NCBI RefSeq assembly: GCF_902497775.2
Contig: NZ_OZ024668.1
Coordinates: 1,759,826 to 1,823,825, forward strand
DNA length: 64,000 nucleotides
Origin: Pseudomonas fluorescens
GTDB lineage: Bacteria; Pseudomonadota; Gammaproteobacteria; Pseudomonadales; Pseudomonadaceae
Direction: 5' to 3'
In this document: piece after piece, positions 27,479 through 35,894 of the stretch
Layout of the letters: every line of letters starts with the position of its first letter
How positions within the stretch are numbered: position 1 is the first letter of the stretch
Notes under the pieces: model-generated
Databases searched by the model: none
The model's input: the letters and a program-made list of their open reading frames with translations, nothing else
What the model was told of the DNA's origin: nothing
Program-made: the position numbers and the translations under genes

Positions 27479-28135
27479 ATGGCACTTACCCGCGAACAAA
27501 TGGCACAACGTGTAGCCCGCGAACTCAAGGACGGCTACTACGTCAACCTCGGCATCGGCATCCCGACCCTGGTGGCCAACTACGTCCCGGCCGATATGGA
27601 CGTGATGCTGCAATCGGAAAACGGCCTGCTGGGCATGGGGGAATTCCCCACCGAAGCGCAGTTGGACGCCGACATGATCAACGCCGGCAAACAGACCGTC
27701 ACCGCCCGCACCGGCGCCTCGATCTTCAACTCGGCCGAATCCTTCGCGATGATCCGCGGCGGTCACGTCGACCTCACCGTGCTCGGCGCCTTTGAAGTGG
27801 ACGTGGAAGGCAACATCGCCTCGTGGATGATCCCCGGCAAGCTGGTCAAGGGCATGGGCGGGGCGATGGACCTGGTGGCCGGTGCCGACAACATCATCGT
27901 CACCATGACCCACGCCTCGAAGGACGGCGAGTCCAAGCTGCTGCCGCGTTGCAGCCTGCCGTTGACCGGTGCCGGGTGTATCCGCAAGGTGCTCACCGAC
28001 CTGGCATACCTTGAGATCGAAAACGGCGCGTTCATCCTGCGCGAGACGGCGCCGGGGGTGAGCGTTGAAGAGATCATCGAGAAGACCGCTGGCAAGCTGA
28101 TCGTGGCGGATGATGTTAAAGAAATGACGTTCTGA
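27479..28135 (+). CDS. dhcB: 3-oxoacid / dehydrocarnitine CoA-transferase subunit B
   Basis: The 218-residue beta subunit, carrying the catalytic glutamate in QSENGLLG (Glu47), which forms the glutamyl-CoA thioester intermediate of family I transferases. It also shows VNLGIGIPTLVANYVP, the RGGHVDLTVLGAFEVD stretch and SKLLPRCSLPLTG. It is coupled to dhcA in one operon. A pair of REP units forming a long hairpin follows, before the transporter gene, so its mRNA may be processed or stabilised there. Confidence 0.9.
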   Translation: MALTREQMAQRVARELKDGYYVNLGIGIPTLVANYVPADMDVMLQSENGLLGMGEFPTEAQLDADMINAGKQTVTARTGASIFNSAESFAMIRGGHVDLTVLGAFEVDVEGNIASWMIPGKLVKGMGGAMDLVAGADNIIVTMTHASKDGESKLLPRCSLPLTGAGCIRKVLTDLAYLEIENGAFILRETAPGVSVEEIIEKTAGKLIVADDVKEMTF

Positions 28136-28147
28136 GTCATCCTTTCG

Positions 28148-28215
28148 GGCCCCATCGCGGGGCAAGCCCGCTCCCACAAATACCTGTAGGAGCGGGCTTG
28201 CCCCGCGATGGGGCC
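28148..28215. repeat. Long perfect inverted repeat of paired REP units inside the dhc operon
   Basis: The arms 28148-28174 and 28189-28215 are 27 bp each and perfectly complementary around a 14-base loop. The arms contain the REP core plus flanking GGCCCCAT. The element sits between dhcB and atoE within one apparent transcription unit, where a very stable mRNA hairpin would form. Confidence 0.85.
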
Positions 28216-28253
28216 TTGTGCCGTTCCTATAAAACCAATAAAAGGAAGATCCC

Positions 28254-29684
28254 GTGGCCGCTGATATCCAAGACAGCCGCTCCGCCCGTTTTGCCCTGCG
28301 TTGCTCGAACTGGGCCGAACGCTGGTTCCCTGATTCCTGGGTGTTCGCCGCCCTGGCCGTGGTACTGGTGTCGGTCGCAGCCATCGCCATGGGCGGCAAG
28401 CCCACCGACACCGCCAAGGCGTTCGGTGACGGTTTCTGGAGCCTGATCCCCTTCACCATGCAGATGGCGTTCGTGGTCATCGGCGGTTATGTGGTGGCAA
28501 GTTCCCCACCTGCGGTCAAGCTGATCGACCGCCTGGCGCGTATCCCCAGCAATGGCCGCTCGGCGGTGTGCTGGGTGGCGCTGATCTCGATGGTCGCCTC
28601 GTTGCTCAACTGGGGCCTGTCGCTGGTGTTTGGTGGTTTGCTGGTGCGCGCCCTGGCGCGGCGTACCGACCTGAAAATGGACTACCGCGCCGCCGGTGCC
28701 GCCGCTTACCTGGGCCTGGGCGCGGTGTGGGCCCTGGGCCTGTCGTCTTCGGCGGCGCAGTTGCAGGCCAACCCGGCCAGCCTGCCGCCGTCGATTCTGG
28801 CGATCACCGGGGTGATCCCGTTCACCGAGACCATCTTCCTCTGGCAGTCGGGGGTGATGCTCGCAGCGCTGGTGGTGGTTTCGCTGGTCGTGGCCTATGC
28901 CACTGCGCCCGGCCCAGGCAGCGCCCGCAGCGCCGAAGCCTGTGGCGTTGACCCCAGCTTCTCGGCACCGCCAACCCCCCAGCGCACCCGCCCGGGCGAG
29001 TGGCTGGAATACAGCCCGATCCTGATCCTGCTGCTGGTGGCGCTGGCGGCTGGCTGGCTGTACAACGAGTTCTCGACCAAGCCTGCGATCACCGCGATCT
29101 CCGGGCTGAACACCTACAACCTGCTGTTCATCATGGCCGGTGCCTTGCTGCACTGGCGTCCGCGAAGCTTCCTCGATGCGGTGGCCCGTGCGGTGCCGAC
29201 CACTACCGGGGTGCTGATCCAGTTCCCGCTGTACGGCTCGATCGCGGCGATTCTGACCCAGGTCCAGGGTGCCGATGCGCAAAGCCTGGCGCACCACATC
29301 TCGACCTTCTTCGTGCAGATTGCCACCCATGACACCTATGCCTTGCTGATGGGCGTGTACTCGGCGGTGCTGGGCTTCTTCATCCCCTCGGGCGGCGGCA
29401 AGTGGATCATCGAAGCACCCTACGTGATGCTGGTAGCCAATGACCTGCAGTATCACCTGGGCTGGGCGGTGCAGATCTACAACGCCGCCGAGGCGCTGCC
29501 AAACCTGATCAACCCGTTCTACATGCTGCCGCTGCTGGGCGTGCTGGGGCTCAAGGCGCGCGACCTGATCGGCTTCTCGTTCGTGCAGTTGCTGGTGCAC
29601 GTGCCGCTGGTACTGTTCCTGCTGTGGATTCTTGGCACCACCTTGCAATACACCCCGCCGGTGATGCCGACACCGGCGGGCTGA
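28254..29684 (+). CDS. atoE: Short-chain fatty acid transporter (AtoE family)
   Basis: A 476-residue inner-membrane protein of the AtoE family (short-chain fatty acid uptake) with about eleven hydrophobic segments. It shows the family features ERWFPDSWVFAALAVVLV near the N-terminus, SLLNWGLSLVFGGLLVR, the Gly-rich GFFIPSGGGKWIIEAPY, and NLINPFYMLPLLGVLGLKARDL in outline. It starts at GTG 28254, with AAGGA 7 bases upstream. Placed after dhcAB it probably brings in the acids (acetoacetate, butyrate) that the CoA-transferase activates. It is convergent with the AhpD-like gene; the two stops abut. Confidence 0.9.
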   Translation: MAADIQDSRSARFALRCSNWAERWFPDSWVFAALAVVLVSVAAIAMGGKPTDTAKAFGDGFWSLIPFTMQMAFVVIGGYVVASSPPAVKLIDRLARIPSNGRSAVCWVALISMVASLLNWGLSLVFGGLLVRALARRTDLKMDYRAAGAAAYLGLGAVWALGLSSSAAQLQANPASLPPSILAITGVIPFTETIFLWQSGVMLAALVVVSLVVAYATAPGPGSARSAEACGVDPSFSAPPTPQRTRPGEWLEYSPILILLLVALAAGWLYNEFSTKPAITAISGLNTYNLLFIMAGALLHWRPRSFLDAVARAVPTTTGVLIQFPLYGSIAAILTQVQGADAQSLAHHISTFFVQIATHDTYALLMGVYSAVLGFFIPSGGGKWIIEAPYVMLVANDLQYHLGWAVQIYNAAEALPNLINPFYMLPLLGVLGLKARDLIGFSFVQLLVHVPLVLFLLWILGTTLQYTPPVMPTPAG

Positions 29685-30122
29685 TCAGCTTGGAATCATC
29701 GCAAAACCGACGCCAAAGCGGTTCCAGGCGTTGATGGTGGCAATGGCCAGGGTCAGGTTGACCACTTCGGCTTCGCTGAAGTGCTCGAGCAGGGCGCGGT
29801 ACTGGTGCTCCGGGGCGCGCTGGTCGGGCAGGCGGGTCAGGCTTTCGACCCAGGCCAGGGCGGCGCGCTCACGCGGGCTGAAGAATTCGGTTTCATCCCA
29901 CACGCTCAAGGTCTGCAGGCGTGCTTCGCTTTCACCGCTTTTGCGCGCATCGTTGGCGTGCAGGTTGACGCAGTAGGCGCAGCCGTTGATTTGCGAGGCG
30001 CGCAGGCGCACCAGCTCCAGCAGCGAGTTCTCCAGCCCCGACTTGCCCAGGGCCATTTCCAGGCCGACCATGGCCTTGTAGGCCTCAGGCGAGTGTTTGG
30101 CCCATTCGATACGATTGCTCAT
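29685..30122 (-). CDS. Carboxymuconolactone decarboxylase / AhpD-like protein
   Basis: A 145-residue all-helical protein with the AhpD-type redox centre Glu36...Cys48-x-x-Cys51-x-x-x-His55 (INGCAYCVNLHANDAR). Such proteins act as peroxidase partners or small thiol oxidoreductases. The ATG at 30122 has GGAGAG upstream. A palindromic site lies about 44-56 bases upstream of the start, suggesting a dedicated repressor or activator. It stands at the left border of the sucrose island, with a truncated gene end between. Confidence 0.87.
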   Translation of the reverse strand: MSNRIEWAKHSPEAYKAMVGLEMALGKSGLENSLLELVRLRASQINGCAYCVNLHANDARKSGESEARLQTLSVWDETEFFSPRERAALAWVESLTRLPDQRAPEHQYRALLEHFSEAEVVNLTLAIATINAWNRFGVGFAMIPS

Positions 30123-30131
30123 TGTTGCTCT

Positions 30132-30178
30132 CCGGTAAGGTCCACGACAGGCGGCGATGGCGCTACCTTACCGTAAGG
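30132..30178 (-). promoter_or_regulatory. Possible operator in front of the AhpD-like gene
   Basis: A 13-base dyad CCTTACCGTAAGG (30166-30178) and a related half-site CCGGTAAGG (30132-30140) flank the likely promoter of the AhpD-like gene. The regulator is unknown; it may have been the gene whose remnant lies just upstream. Confidence 0.35.
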
Positions 30179-30224
30179 CCCGGCGAGCTCGAATAGCCAA
30201 TTTGGTCGTTTGTCAGGAGGCCAA

Positions 30225-30320
30225 TCAGCCCAGGGCCTGGCGCACCGGCACCCGGGCATGGAAGGGCGCCAGAATGCGTTCGCGACGCGCGGCATAGACC
30301 TCGTGCACGCGTCGGACAAA
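30225..30320 (-). pseudogene. 5'-truncated end of an unidentified gene at the island border
   Basis: An open frame that encodes about 31 residues with good Pseudomonas codon usage (RRVHEVYAARRERILAPFHA, then RVPVRQALG and a stop at 30225) and is closed upstream by TAA at 30321-30323, exactly where base composition drops into the island. It looks like the C-terminal end of a gene cut by the insertion. I cannot identify the parent; the VYAARRERIL stretch loosely recalls MocR-type aminotransferase regulators, which is weak evidence. Confidence 0.45.
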
Positions 30321-30331
30321 TTAACTAATTC

Positions 30332-31324
30332 TTATAGTGATGCCCTGACCACCAATGGACAATCAACTGGCTGAGCTCCCGATACCTCAAGGGTCTCGAT
30401 CAGGTGCCGGGCAGCCTTACGACCGATCTCGTAGTATGGCAGTTGCACCGTGGTCAGCGGCGGAATGAACAACTCAGCGATACCGATCATGTTGTCGTAG
30501 CCGAGCACAGCGACATCGTCGGGAATCTTCAGGCCACGGCCCAACAATAGCTGATAGGCACAAAAGGCAATACGGTCGTTGCCACAGATCAGAATGTCGA
30601 ATTGGGGGCGACCATCAATGATGTGCCGGTCGAGGATGGCTGCGGTTTCACCATAGGCGTCATGATCGGAAAGGTCGTATTGCAGGAGCGCGTCAGGAGC
30701 CAGTCCGAATGCCTGGCAGGCACGCTCCATGCCTTTTTGTCGCAGACCCCAGGCTAGACTCTGTTTTGGCAAATTGATACACAGAGGGCGCTTATAGCCG
30801 TGGTTCAACGCGTGATGTACGGCTCGATACTGCCCCTTTTCGTCGTCTGGCACATAACTGACCAGCTGACTATCATCAGCCAGGCAATTGGCGAGTACCA
30901 GGGGTTTGCTCTTCAATCGCTCGGGAATGCACACCTGGCGCAACCCCATGGCGCTGAAGATCAACCCGTCGGGACGGTGCGATAGCATCAGGTCGATATT
31001 CTGGTCAGTGGGCGGGTTGCTTAGCAGGTTGAGAATAAAGACATTCCAGCCGGCTTTCTGCGCGGTCTGTTCAATGGACAACAGCAGCTCGACGGCGAAC
31101 GGTGTGGTCGCAGTGTCCAGCGCGAATACACCGATGGTTCGTGTCTGGAGGTTGTCGCCGCGAATCTTGCGCGCCGACAGGCTCGGTACGAATTGCAGTT
31201 CATCAATGGCGCGACGTACCCGCTGATAGGTTTCGGGGCTCAATTTTTCCGGATTGTTGAGCGCTCTAGAAACCGTCATCAGGGACACGCCGGCCAGCTG
31301 TGCAACGTCTTTTACTGAAGTCAT
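30332..31324 (-). CDS. LacI-family regulator of the sucrose cluster
   Basis: A 330-residue repressor. The LacI HTH is at the N-terminus (SVKDVAQLAGVSLMTVSRALNNPEKLS, in outline), with the hinge helix at FVPSLSARKI, then a sugar-binding periplasmic-type domain (TIGVFALD, RPDGLIFSAMG, ICGNDRIAFCAYQLLLGRG, VAVLGYDNM). It lies downstream of the invertase gene in the same orientation (75-base gap) and may be part of the same transcript or have its own promoter. The likely operator is the palindrome at 37200-37211, between the importer and porin genes. The inducer is presumably sucrose or fructose. Confidence 0.87.
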   Translation of the reverse strand: MTSVKDVAQLAGVSLMTVSRALNNPEKLSPETYQRVRRAIDELQFVPSLSARKIRGDNLQTRTIGVFALDTATTPFAVELLLSIEQTAQKAGWNVFILNLLSNPPTDQNIDLMLSHRPDGLIFSAMGLRQVCIPERLKSKPLVLANCLADDSQLVSYVPDDEKGQYRAVHHALNHGYKRPLCINLPKQSLAWGLRQKGMERACQAFGLAPDALLQYDLSDHDAYGETAAILDRHIIDGRPQFDILICGNDRIAFCAYQLLLGRGLKIPDDVAVLGYDNMIGIAELFIPPLTTVQLPYYEIGRKAARHLIETLEVSGAQPVDCPLVVRASL

Positions 31325-31399
31325 GCGAGGTGAAACCGGTCAGGTTGACGCAGGATCATGACACATGGCCCGCGTTTTTCACGACTAGAATGACGCTGC

Positions 31400-32902
31400 T
31401 CATAGCCATCCCGAGGCGAGAGGCCATGCCCTGGGAATCGAGACACGCCCGCCAGACCCGCTTGCAAGAAGCTTCACCCCCTGACTATCGGGCTGTGGGT
31501 AGATTCGACTGCTGAGGCTGAAGCGCCCGTTTTCGTCGAACACCTCAATGGACGAGCGATCGAGGAACACACGCAGTGCCAGTAACTTTTGTTGCGGGTC
31601 TATCGACACGCTGCGATGACCGGTGACTTGCGCACCCGATCGGCTGCGATCCAGCACCAAACGCTGCAGCGCCGCATCGTAGTAGAGCAGGGTTTGTTCA
31701 TCGCCATCGTCGCTGCAGCGCAAGGCGATTCCCAAGTGGCCGTCGGTACAGCCGAGCAAATCCAAGTGCACATGGATTTCGAGCGTATCGCCGTTCACGT
31801 GCGGCACCCACCGGGTTCCCGACGTCTCCCACCACGGCGTACTCGGCAATGGCGTCTTGCGCAGAGCGGTGAGCTCCCGTGCCGGATACACACAAAGGCG
31901 ATCTGCGCACAATTCAAGTTCGCGTGGCAATCCGAGCATGCCGCACCAGTGATGGGGCTGGCTTGGCATAGGGCTTTCCCACATGTCGAGCCACCCCCAC
32001 ACAAGGCGCCGACCATCGGCGGTCAATAGCGTTTGCGCCGCATAGAAATCGTGGCCGTTATCAAGCTCGATAAAAGGCCCGCCAGTGAAGTGCCATTCGT
32101 TGTCGAGTCGACCCACTCGGTAACCAGTCTGGTACTTGTTGAGCCGTTCGTAACCTTGGGGTGTCATGCCTTGAGGGGAGTACAGCAGCACATCGGATCC
32201 GTTCAGTCGGAACAGATCCGGGCACTCCCACATATAGCCATCGCCCTCCGTGCCACCAGACACATAATTAAGGAACTCCCAGACGTGCAGATCCGTGGAA
32301 CGGTACAGCGGGAGCAGCGGCCTATCGCCCAGACGTGCGCCGGCAATGAGGTACCAATAGTCATCCTCTTTCCATACCTTGGGGTCACGAAAGTGCATTA
32401 TCGTGTCGTGCGGCGCGGTCTCGATGACTGCGCCCTGCTTGACGAACCGGATGCCGTCGATACTGGTGGCCAGGCACTGGACTTGACGGATCGAGCGTTC
32501 GTCACCCACTTCCCCCAGCCAGGTGTGCCCGGTGTAGATCAGTGCCAGGGTATCTCCACACACCACCGCGCTACCGGAAAAACAACCATCGCGGTCGAAG
32601 TCATCGCCGGGTGCCAGCGCAATGGGCAGATGTTGCCAATGGACGAGATCGGCACTCTTGGCATGCCCCCAATACATCGGGCCCCATTTCGCTTCGAAGG
32701 GGTAGTGTTGATAGAAAACATGATATTCGCCACGAAAGTACACCACCCCGTTAGGGTCGTTCATCCAGCCCGCCGGGGGGGCGATATGATAACCGGGTCG
32801 ATAATCCTGGATGACGCGAGACAGGCCGTCACTCAGTGCTCGCTGCGCAAGGTCAAGGGAAGAAGACATTGGATCGCTCACATTGTTCGAGGACAAGGTC
32901 AT
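31400..32902 (-). CDS. Glycoside hydrolase family 32 invertase (beta-fructofuranosidase)
   Basis: A 500-residue GH32 enzyme with a five-bladed propeller and a C-terminal beta-sandwich (from about residue 350). All three catalytic motifs are intact: WMNDPNG (46-52, nucleophile Asp49), FRDP (Asp173, transition-state stabiliser) and ECP (acid/base Glu226). No signal peptide is present, so sucrose is cut to glucose and fructose in the cytoplasm. Because the partner importer is an ABC system, not a PTS, the substrate is sucrose rather than sucrose 6-phosphate. The start overlaps the stop of the ATPase gene by 4 bases (ATGA). Confidence 0.92.
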   Translation of the reverse strand: MTLSSNNVSDPMSSSLDLAQRALSDGLSRVIQDYRPGYHIAPPAGWMNDPNGVVYFRGEYHVFYQHYPFEAKWGPMYWGHAKSADLVHWQHLPIALAPGDDFDRDGCFSGSAVVCGDTLALIYTGHTWLGEVGDERSIRQVQCLATSIDGIRFVKQGAVIETAPHDTIMHFRDPKVWKEDDYWYLIAGARLGDRPLLPLYRSTDLHVWEFLNYVSGGTEGDGYMWECPDLFRLNGSDVLLYSPQGMTPQGYERLNKYQTGYRVGRLDNEWHFTGGPFIELDNGHDFYAAQTLLTADGRRLVWGWLDMWESPMPSQPHHWCGMLGLPRELELCADRLCVYPARELTALRKTPLPSTPWWETSGTRWVPHVNGDTLEIHVHLDLLGCTDGHLGIALRCSDDGDEQTLLYYDAALQRLVLDRSRSGAQVTGHRSVSIDPQQKLLALRVFLDRSSIEVFDENGRFSLSSRIYPQPDSQGVKLLASGSGGRVSIPRAWPLASGWL

Positions 32903-34044
32903 AGGGCGTGAGCTCGGACGGAGCGCAGAGAGATATCATTCGGCAGGTTTTCAATGGCTTGTGGGTGGCGCTCCAAGGCTGTGCCGTCGGCGTCGAACAG
33001 GTGCAGATTGTCGATGTCCAGCTGCAGTTCGACCCGATCGCCCGCCTGCCATCCGGCGTTGACCTCACAACGACAGATCAGTGGCTCGTCCTGACCCGCT
33101 TCGAGGTGCACATACGTTTCGCTGCCCAGGTATTCGACCCCGGTCACGACGATGCCGACGGCTCCCTCAGCCGCTTTGAGCGAAATGTGCTCCGGGCGAA
33201 CCCCCATGCTCAGCAGCGTGCCTGCCGCCAGGTTCGAGCTGTCGAAGGGCAGGGAACTTATACCCAAAAAGGGGGTATCGACCTGGCTGCTTTCGCCGCA
33301 GGCATGCAGACGCACCGCCAGGAAGTTCATTTTGGGCGAACCGAGAAAACCGGCGACAAAGCGGCTTGCTGGGCGCTCATAGAGCTCGCGCGGTGAGCCG
33401 ACCTGCTCTACTTGACCGCCATTGAGCACAACAATTTTGTCGGCCAGGGTCATCGCTTCCACTTGATCGTGGGTGACGTAGATCATCGTCGAGCCCAGTC
33501 GATCATGCAGCCGGGCGATCTCGTTGCGCATCTGCACCCGCAAGGATGCATCCAGATTGGAGAGGGGTTCATCGAACAACAAAATGTCCGGCTCCCGTGC
33601 CATGGCTCTGCCCATGGCTACACGCTGACGCTGTCCTCCAGACAGTTCCTTTGGTTTGCGTTGCAGCAATTTGTCCAATTGAAGGATCTGCGCTGTTTTC
33701 AGCACGCGTTCGCGCAGGGTGCTTTTTTCGGTCTTGGCCAGTTTGAGGCCAAAGCTGATGTTGTCGTAGACGCTCATGTGCGGATACAGCGCATAAGACT
33801 GAAACACCATGCCGACGCCACGCTCACGCGGTTCCAGGTCGTTGACCCGTTGCCCGTCGATCAGCAGGTCGCCGCCACAGGTCGAATCCAGTCCGGCGAT
33901 CAGTCGCAGCAGGGTCGACTTTCCGCAGCCCGAAGGGCCAACGAACACTACGAATTCGCCCGCAGCGATCTCCAGGTTGACGTCGCGAAGTATCTGCATG
34001 CCGCCCAGTTGTTTGTTCACGTTGTCTAGTTTCAATTTGATCAC
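32899..34044 (-). CDS. Sugar ABC transporter ATP-binding protein (MalK/UgpC type)
   Basis: A 381-residue ATPase: Walker A GPSGCGKST (36-44), Q-loop FQSYALYP, signature LSGGQRQR (134-141), Walker B ILLFDEP (154-160), the H-loop in VTHDQVEA, and the C-terminal TOBE/OB regulatory domain typical of MalK. It powers the importer made with the two permeases upstream and is translationally coupled to the invertase gene. It starts at GTG 34044, with AAGGAACAG upstream. Confidence 0.93.
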   Translation of the reverse strand: MIKLKLDNVNKQLGGMQILRDVNLEIAAGEFVVFVGPSGCGKSTLLRLIAGLDSTCGGDLLIDGQRVNDLEPRERGVGMVFQSYALYPHMSVYDNISFGLKLAKTEKSTLRERVLKTAQILQLDKLLQRKPKELSGGQRQRVAMGRAMAREPDILLFDEPLSNLDASLRVQMRNEIARLHDRLGSTMIYVTHDQVEAMTLADKIVVLNGGQVEQVGSPRELYERPASRFVAGFLGSPKMNFLAVRLHACGESSQVDTPFLGISSLPFDSSNLAAGTLLSMGVRPEHISLKAAEGAVGIVVTGVEYLGSETYVHLEAGQDEPLICRCEVNAGWQAGDRVELQLDIDNLHLFDADGTALERHPQAIENLPNDISLRSVRAHAL

Positions 34045-34071
34045 GATGCTGTTCCTTGTACTTGTTGGGCA

Positions 34072-34914
34072 TCAACCCTTTAACGCGCCGGCAGTGAGAC
34101 CGGATACGATTCGGCGCTGGAAGATCAGCACCAGAATCACCAGAGGGACGGTGACCAGCACCGATGCGGTCATCAACAGCCCCCACGGCAGCTCATGGGG
34201 GCTACCGCCGGAAATCAAGGCGATGGCGACCGGCACCGTGCGTTGCGTGTCGGTGAGGGTGAAGGTCAAGGCAAACAGGAACTCGTTCCACGCTGCAATA
34301 AACGCCAACAAACCAGTGGTGATCAGTGCAGGCCCTAGCAGCGGCAACAGCACCCGGGTAAGCGTTACCCAGGGCGAAGCGCCATCCATGATTGCCGCTT
34401 CTTCCAGTTCATGCGGCAGTTGGCCCATGAATGTGGTCAGTACCCAGACGGTGAACGGCAGGGTGAAAATCGTGTAGCTCAGGATCAATGCCCACGATGT
34501 GTTGTACAGGCCCAGGGCGCGGATCACTTCGAACAGCCCCGACAGTACGGCAACATGGGGAAACATCGACACGCCGAGAACCATCATCAATACCGTGCCA
34601 CGCCCACGGAATTTCACCCTTCCCAAGGCATAGGCGGCGGTCACACTGAGGAACAGCGCCAGGGTCACCACGCAAAGCGCAACCACCAGCGAGTTACCGA
34701 TCGCTCGCAGGAATGAGGCTTGGTGGAGTACCGCCGCGTAATTGGAGAAGTCGGGGCTTTCGATCCAGTAGCTCACCTTGAACAAGGCACCAGACGGCTT
34801 TAGCGAAGTCACGATGGCGTAGTAGAAAGGGAAGACCGCATACAGCAGCAAAACCCCGATCAGACACCAGAACCCGAGACGTAACAGCGTTTTTTTGAGT
34901 AGGCGCAGGCTCAT
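34072..34914 (-). CDS. Sugar ABC transporter permease (MalG type)
   Basis: A 280-residue inner-membrane permease with six predicted spans and the EAA loop (HELEEAAIMDGASPWVTLTR, then VLLPLLGPALITTG), which contacts the ATPase. The C-terminal end SGLTAGALKG is typical of MalG-like subunits. It overlaps the MalF-type gene by 4 bases and lies 27 bases upstream of the ATPase gene. Confidence 0.92.
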   Translation of the reverse strand: MSLRLLKKTLLRLGFWCLIGVLLLYAVFPFYYAIVTSLKPSGALFKVSYWIESPDFSNYAAVLHQASFLRAIGNSLVVALCVVTLALFLSVTAAYALGRVKFRGRGTVLMMVLGVSMFPHVAVLSGLFEVIRALGLYNTSWALILSYTIFTLPFTVWVLTTFMGQLPHELEEAAIMDGASPWVTLTRVLLPLLGPALITTGLLAFIAAWNEFLFALTFTLTDTQRTVPVAIALISGGSPHELPWGLLMTASVLVTVPLVILVLIFQRRIVSGLTAGALKG

Positions 34915-35873
34915 GACCGAACCTCCATTTGACGGCGTCCGAGGTAGAGATAAAGCATGGCGATTACCGCAACGACCAGAAACAGCAGAGTCGAGGCCGC
35001 GCTGCCATAGCCAACATCCTGGAACTCCACCAGGTGTTGCCGGGCATAGACCGACATGCTCATAGTGCTCGAAGAATTCGAGGTCAGCACATAGATGACG
35101 TCGAATACCCGCAAGGAATCGAGGATGCGGAAGATCGCCGCCACCAACAAGGCAGGCATCAACAGTGGAAGCGTGACGCGCCAGAACACTTTCAGCGGAT
35201 GAATGCCGTCGACCCTAGCGGCTTCGTAACAATCGCTTGGCAGCATCTGCAAGGCAGCCAGCATCAGTAGCGTGACAAAAGGTACGGTCTTCCAGACGTC
35301 GACGATGATGACCGCCCACATCGACAGATCCGCGTCTGCCGTCCAGGCCAGAGGCGCGTCAATCAGGCCGACGCTCAGCATCATGTGATTGATGATGCCG
35401 AACTGGTCGTTGAGCATCCATGACCAGATCTTCGCCGAGACAATCGTAGGAATCGCCCAGGGAATCAGAATCAGCGCACGCACCAAGGAACGGCCGGTGA
35501 ACTTGATGTTCAACAGCAACGCCACCAGTAACCCCAGGACGACTTCCAGTCCCACCGACACCACGGTGAAATGCAACGTGTTGCGTACAGCGTTCCACCA
35601 TTGAGGATCGACCAGGACACCCGACCAGTTGGAACCGTTGTAGAACAGATAATTGCTCAAGCCTACGAAGGATCCATCACTGGTATCCGCCAGGTTGGCG
35701 TCAGTCAGACTGAACCAGAATGTGCGCAGTAGCGGCCAGGCCGCCACCAGAGCCAGACACAGCAACATCGGTGTCAGAAACAGCCAGGCGGCGCGTACTT
35801 GGCGGCGCTGTACAGGCGTTTCCCGAGTGAGCAGGACCTGCTCACGGGGGGCATGGGTAGTAGAGACAGGCAT
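34911..35873 (-). CDS. Sugar ABC transporter permease (MalF type)
   Basis: A 320-residue permease with six or seven predicted spans. The EAA loop reads DCYEAARVDGIHPLKVFWRV, followed by TLPLLMPALLVA. The N-terminal cytoplasmic segment (about 30 residues) precedes the first span FLTPMLLCLALVAAWPLL. It pairs with the MalG-type subunit, and the 21-base gap to the binding-protein gene upstream shows a single operon. Confidence 0.92.
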   Translation of the reverse strand: MPVSTTHAPREQVLLTRETPVQRRQVRAAWLFLTPMLLCLALVAAWPLLRTFWFSLTDANLADTSDGSFVGLSNYLFYNGSNWSGVLVDPQWWNAVRNTLHFTVVSVGLEVVLGLLVALLLNIKFTGRSLVRALILIPWAIPTIVSAKIWSWMLNDQFGIINHMMLSVGLIDAPLAWTADADLSMWAVIIVDVWKTVPFVTLLMLAALQMLPSDCYEAARVDGIHPLKVFWRVTLPLLMPALLVAAIFRILDSLRVFDVIYVLTSNSSSTMSMSVYARQHLVEFQDVGYGSAASTLLFLVVAVIAMLYLYLGRRQMEVRS

Positions 35874-35894
35874 GGCGATTTCCTTCCTTGTGGC

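Noticed and set aside
26639..28480. 613-codon minus-strand frame opposite dhcA and dhcB
   Set aside because: Shadow of two unmistakable CoA-transferase subunits.
30119..30319. 66-codon minus-strand frame overlapping the AhpD-like gene promoter
   Set aside because: The frame reads across the palindrome and has no coding character; the adjacent frame ending at 30225 looks more protein-like.
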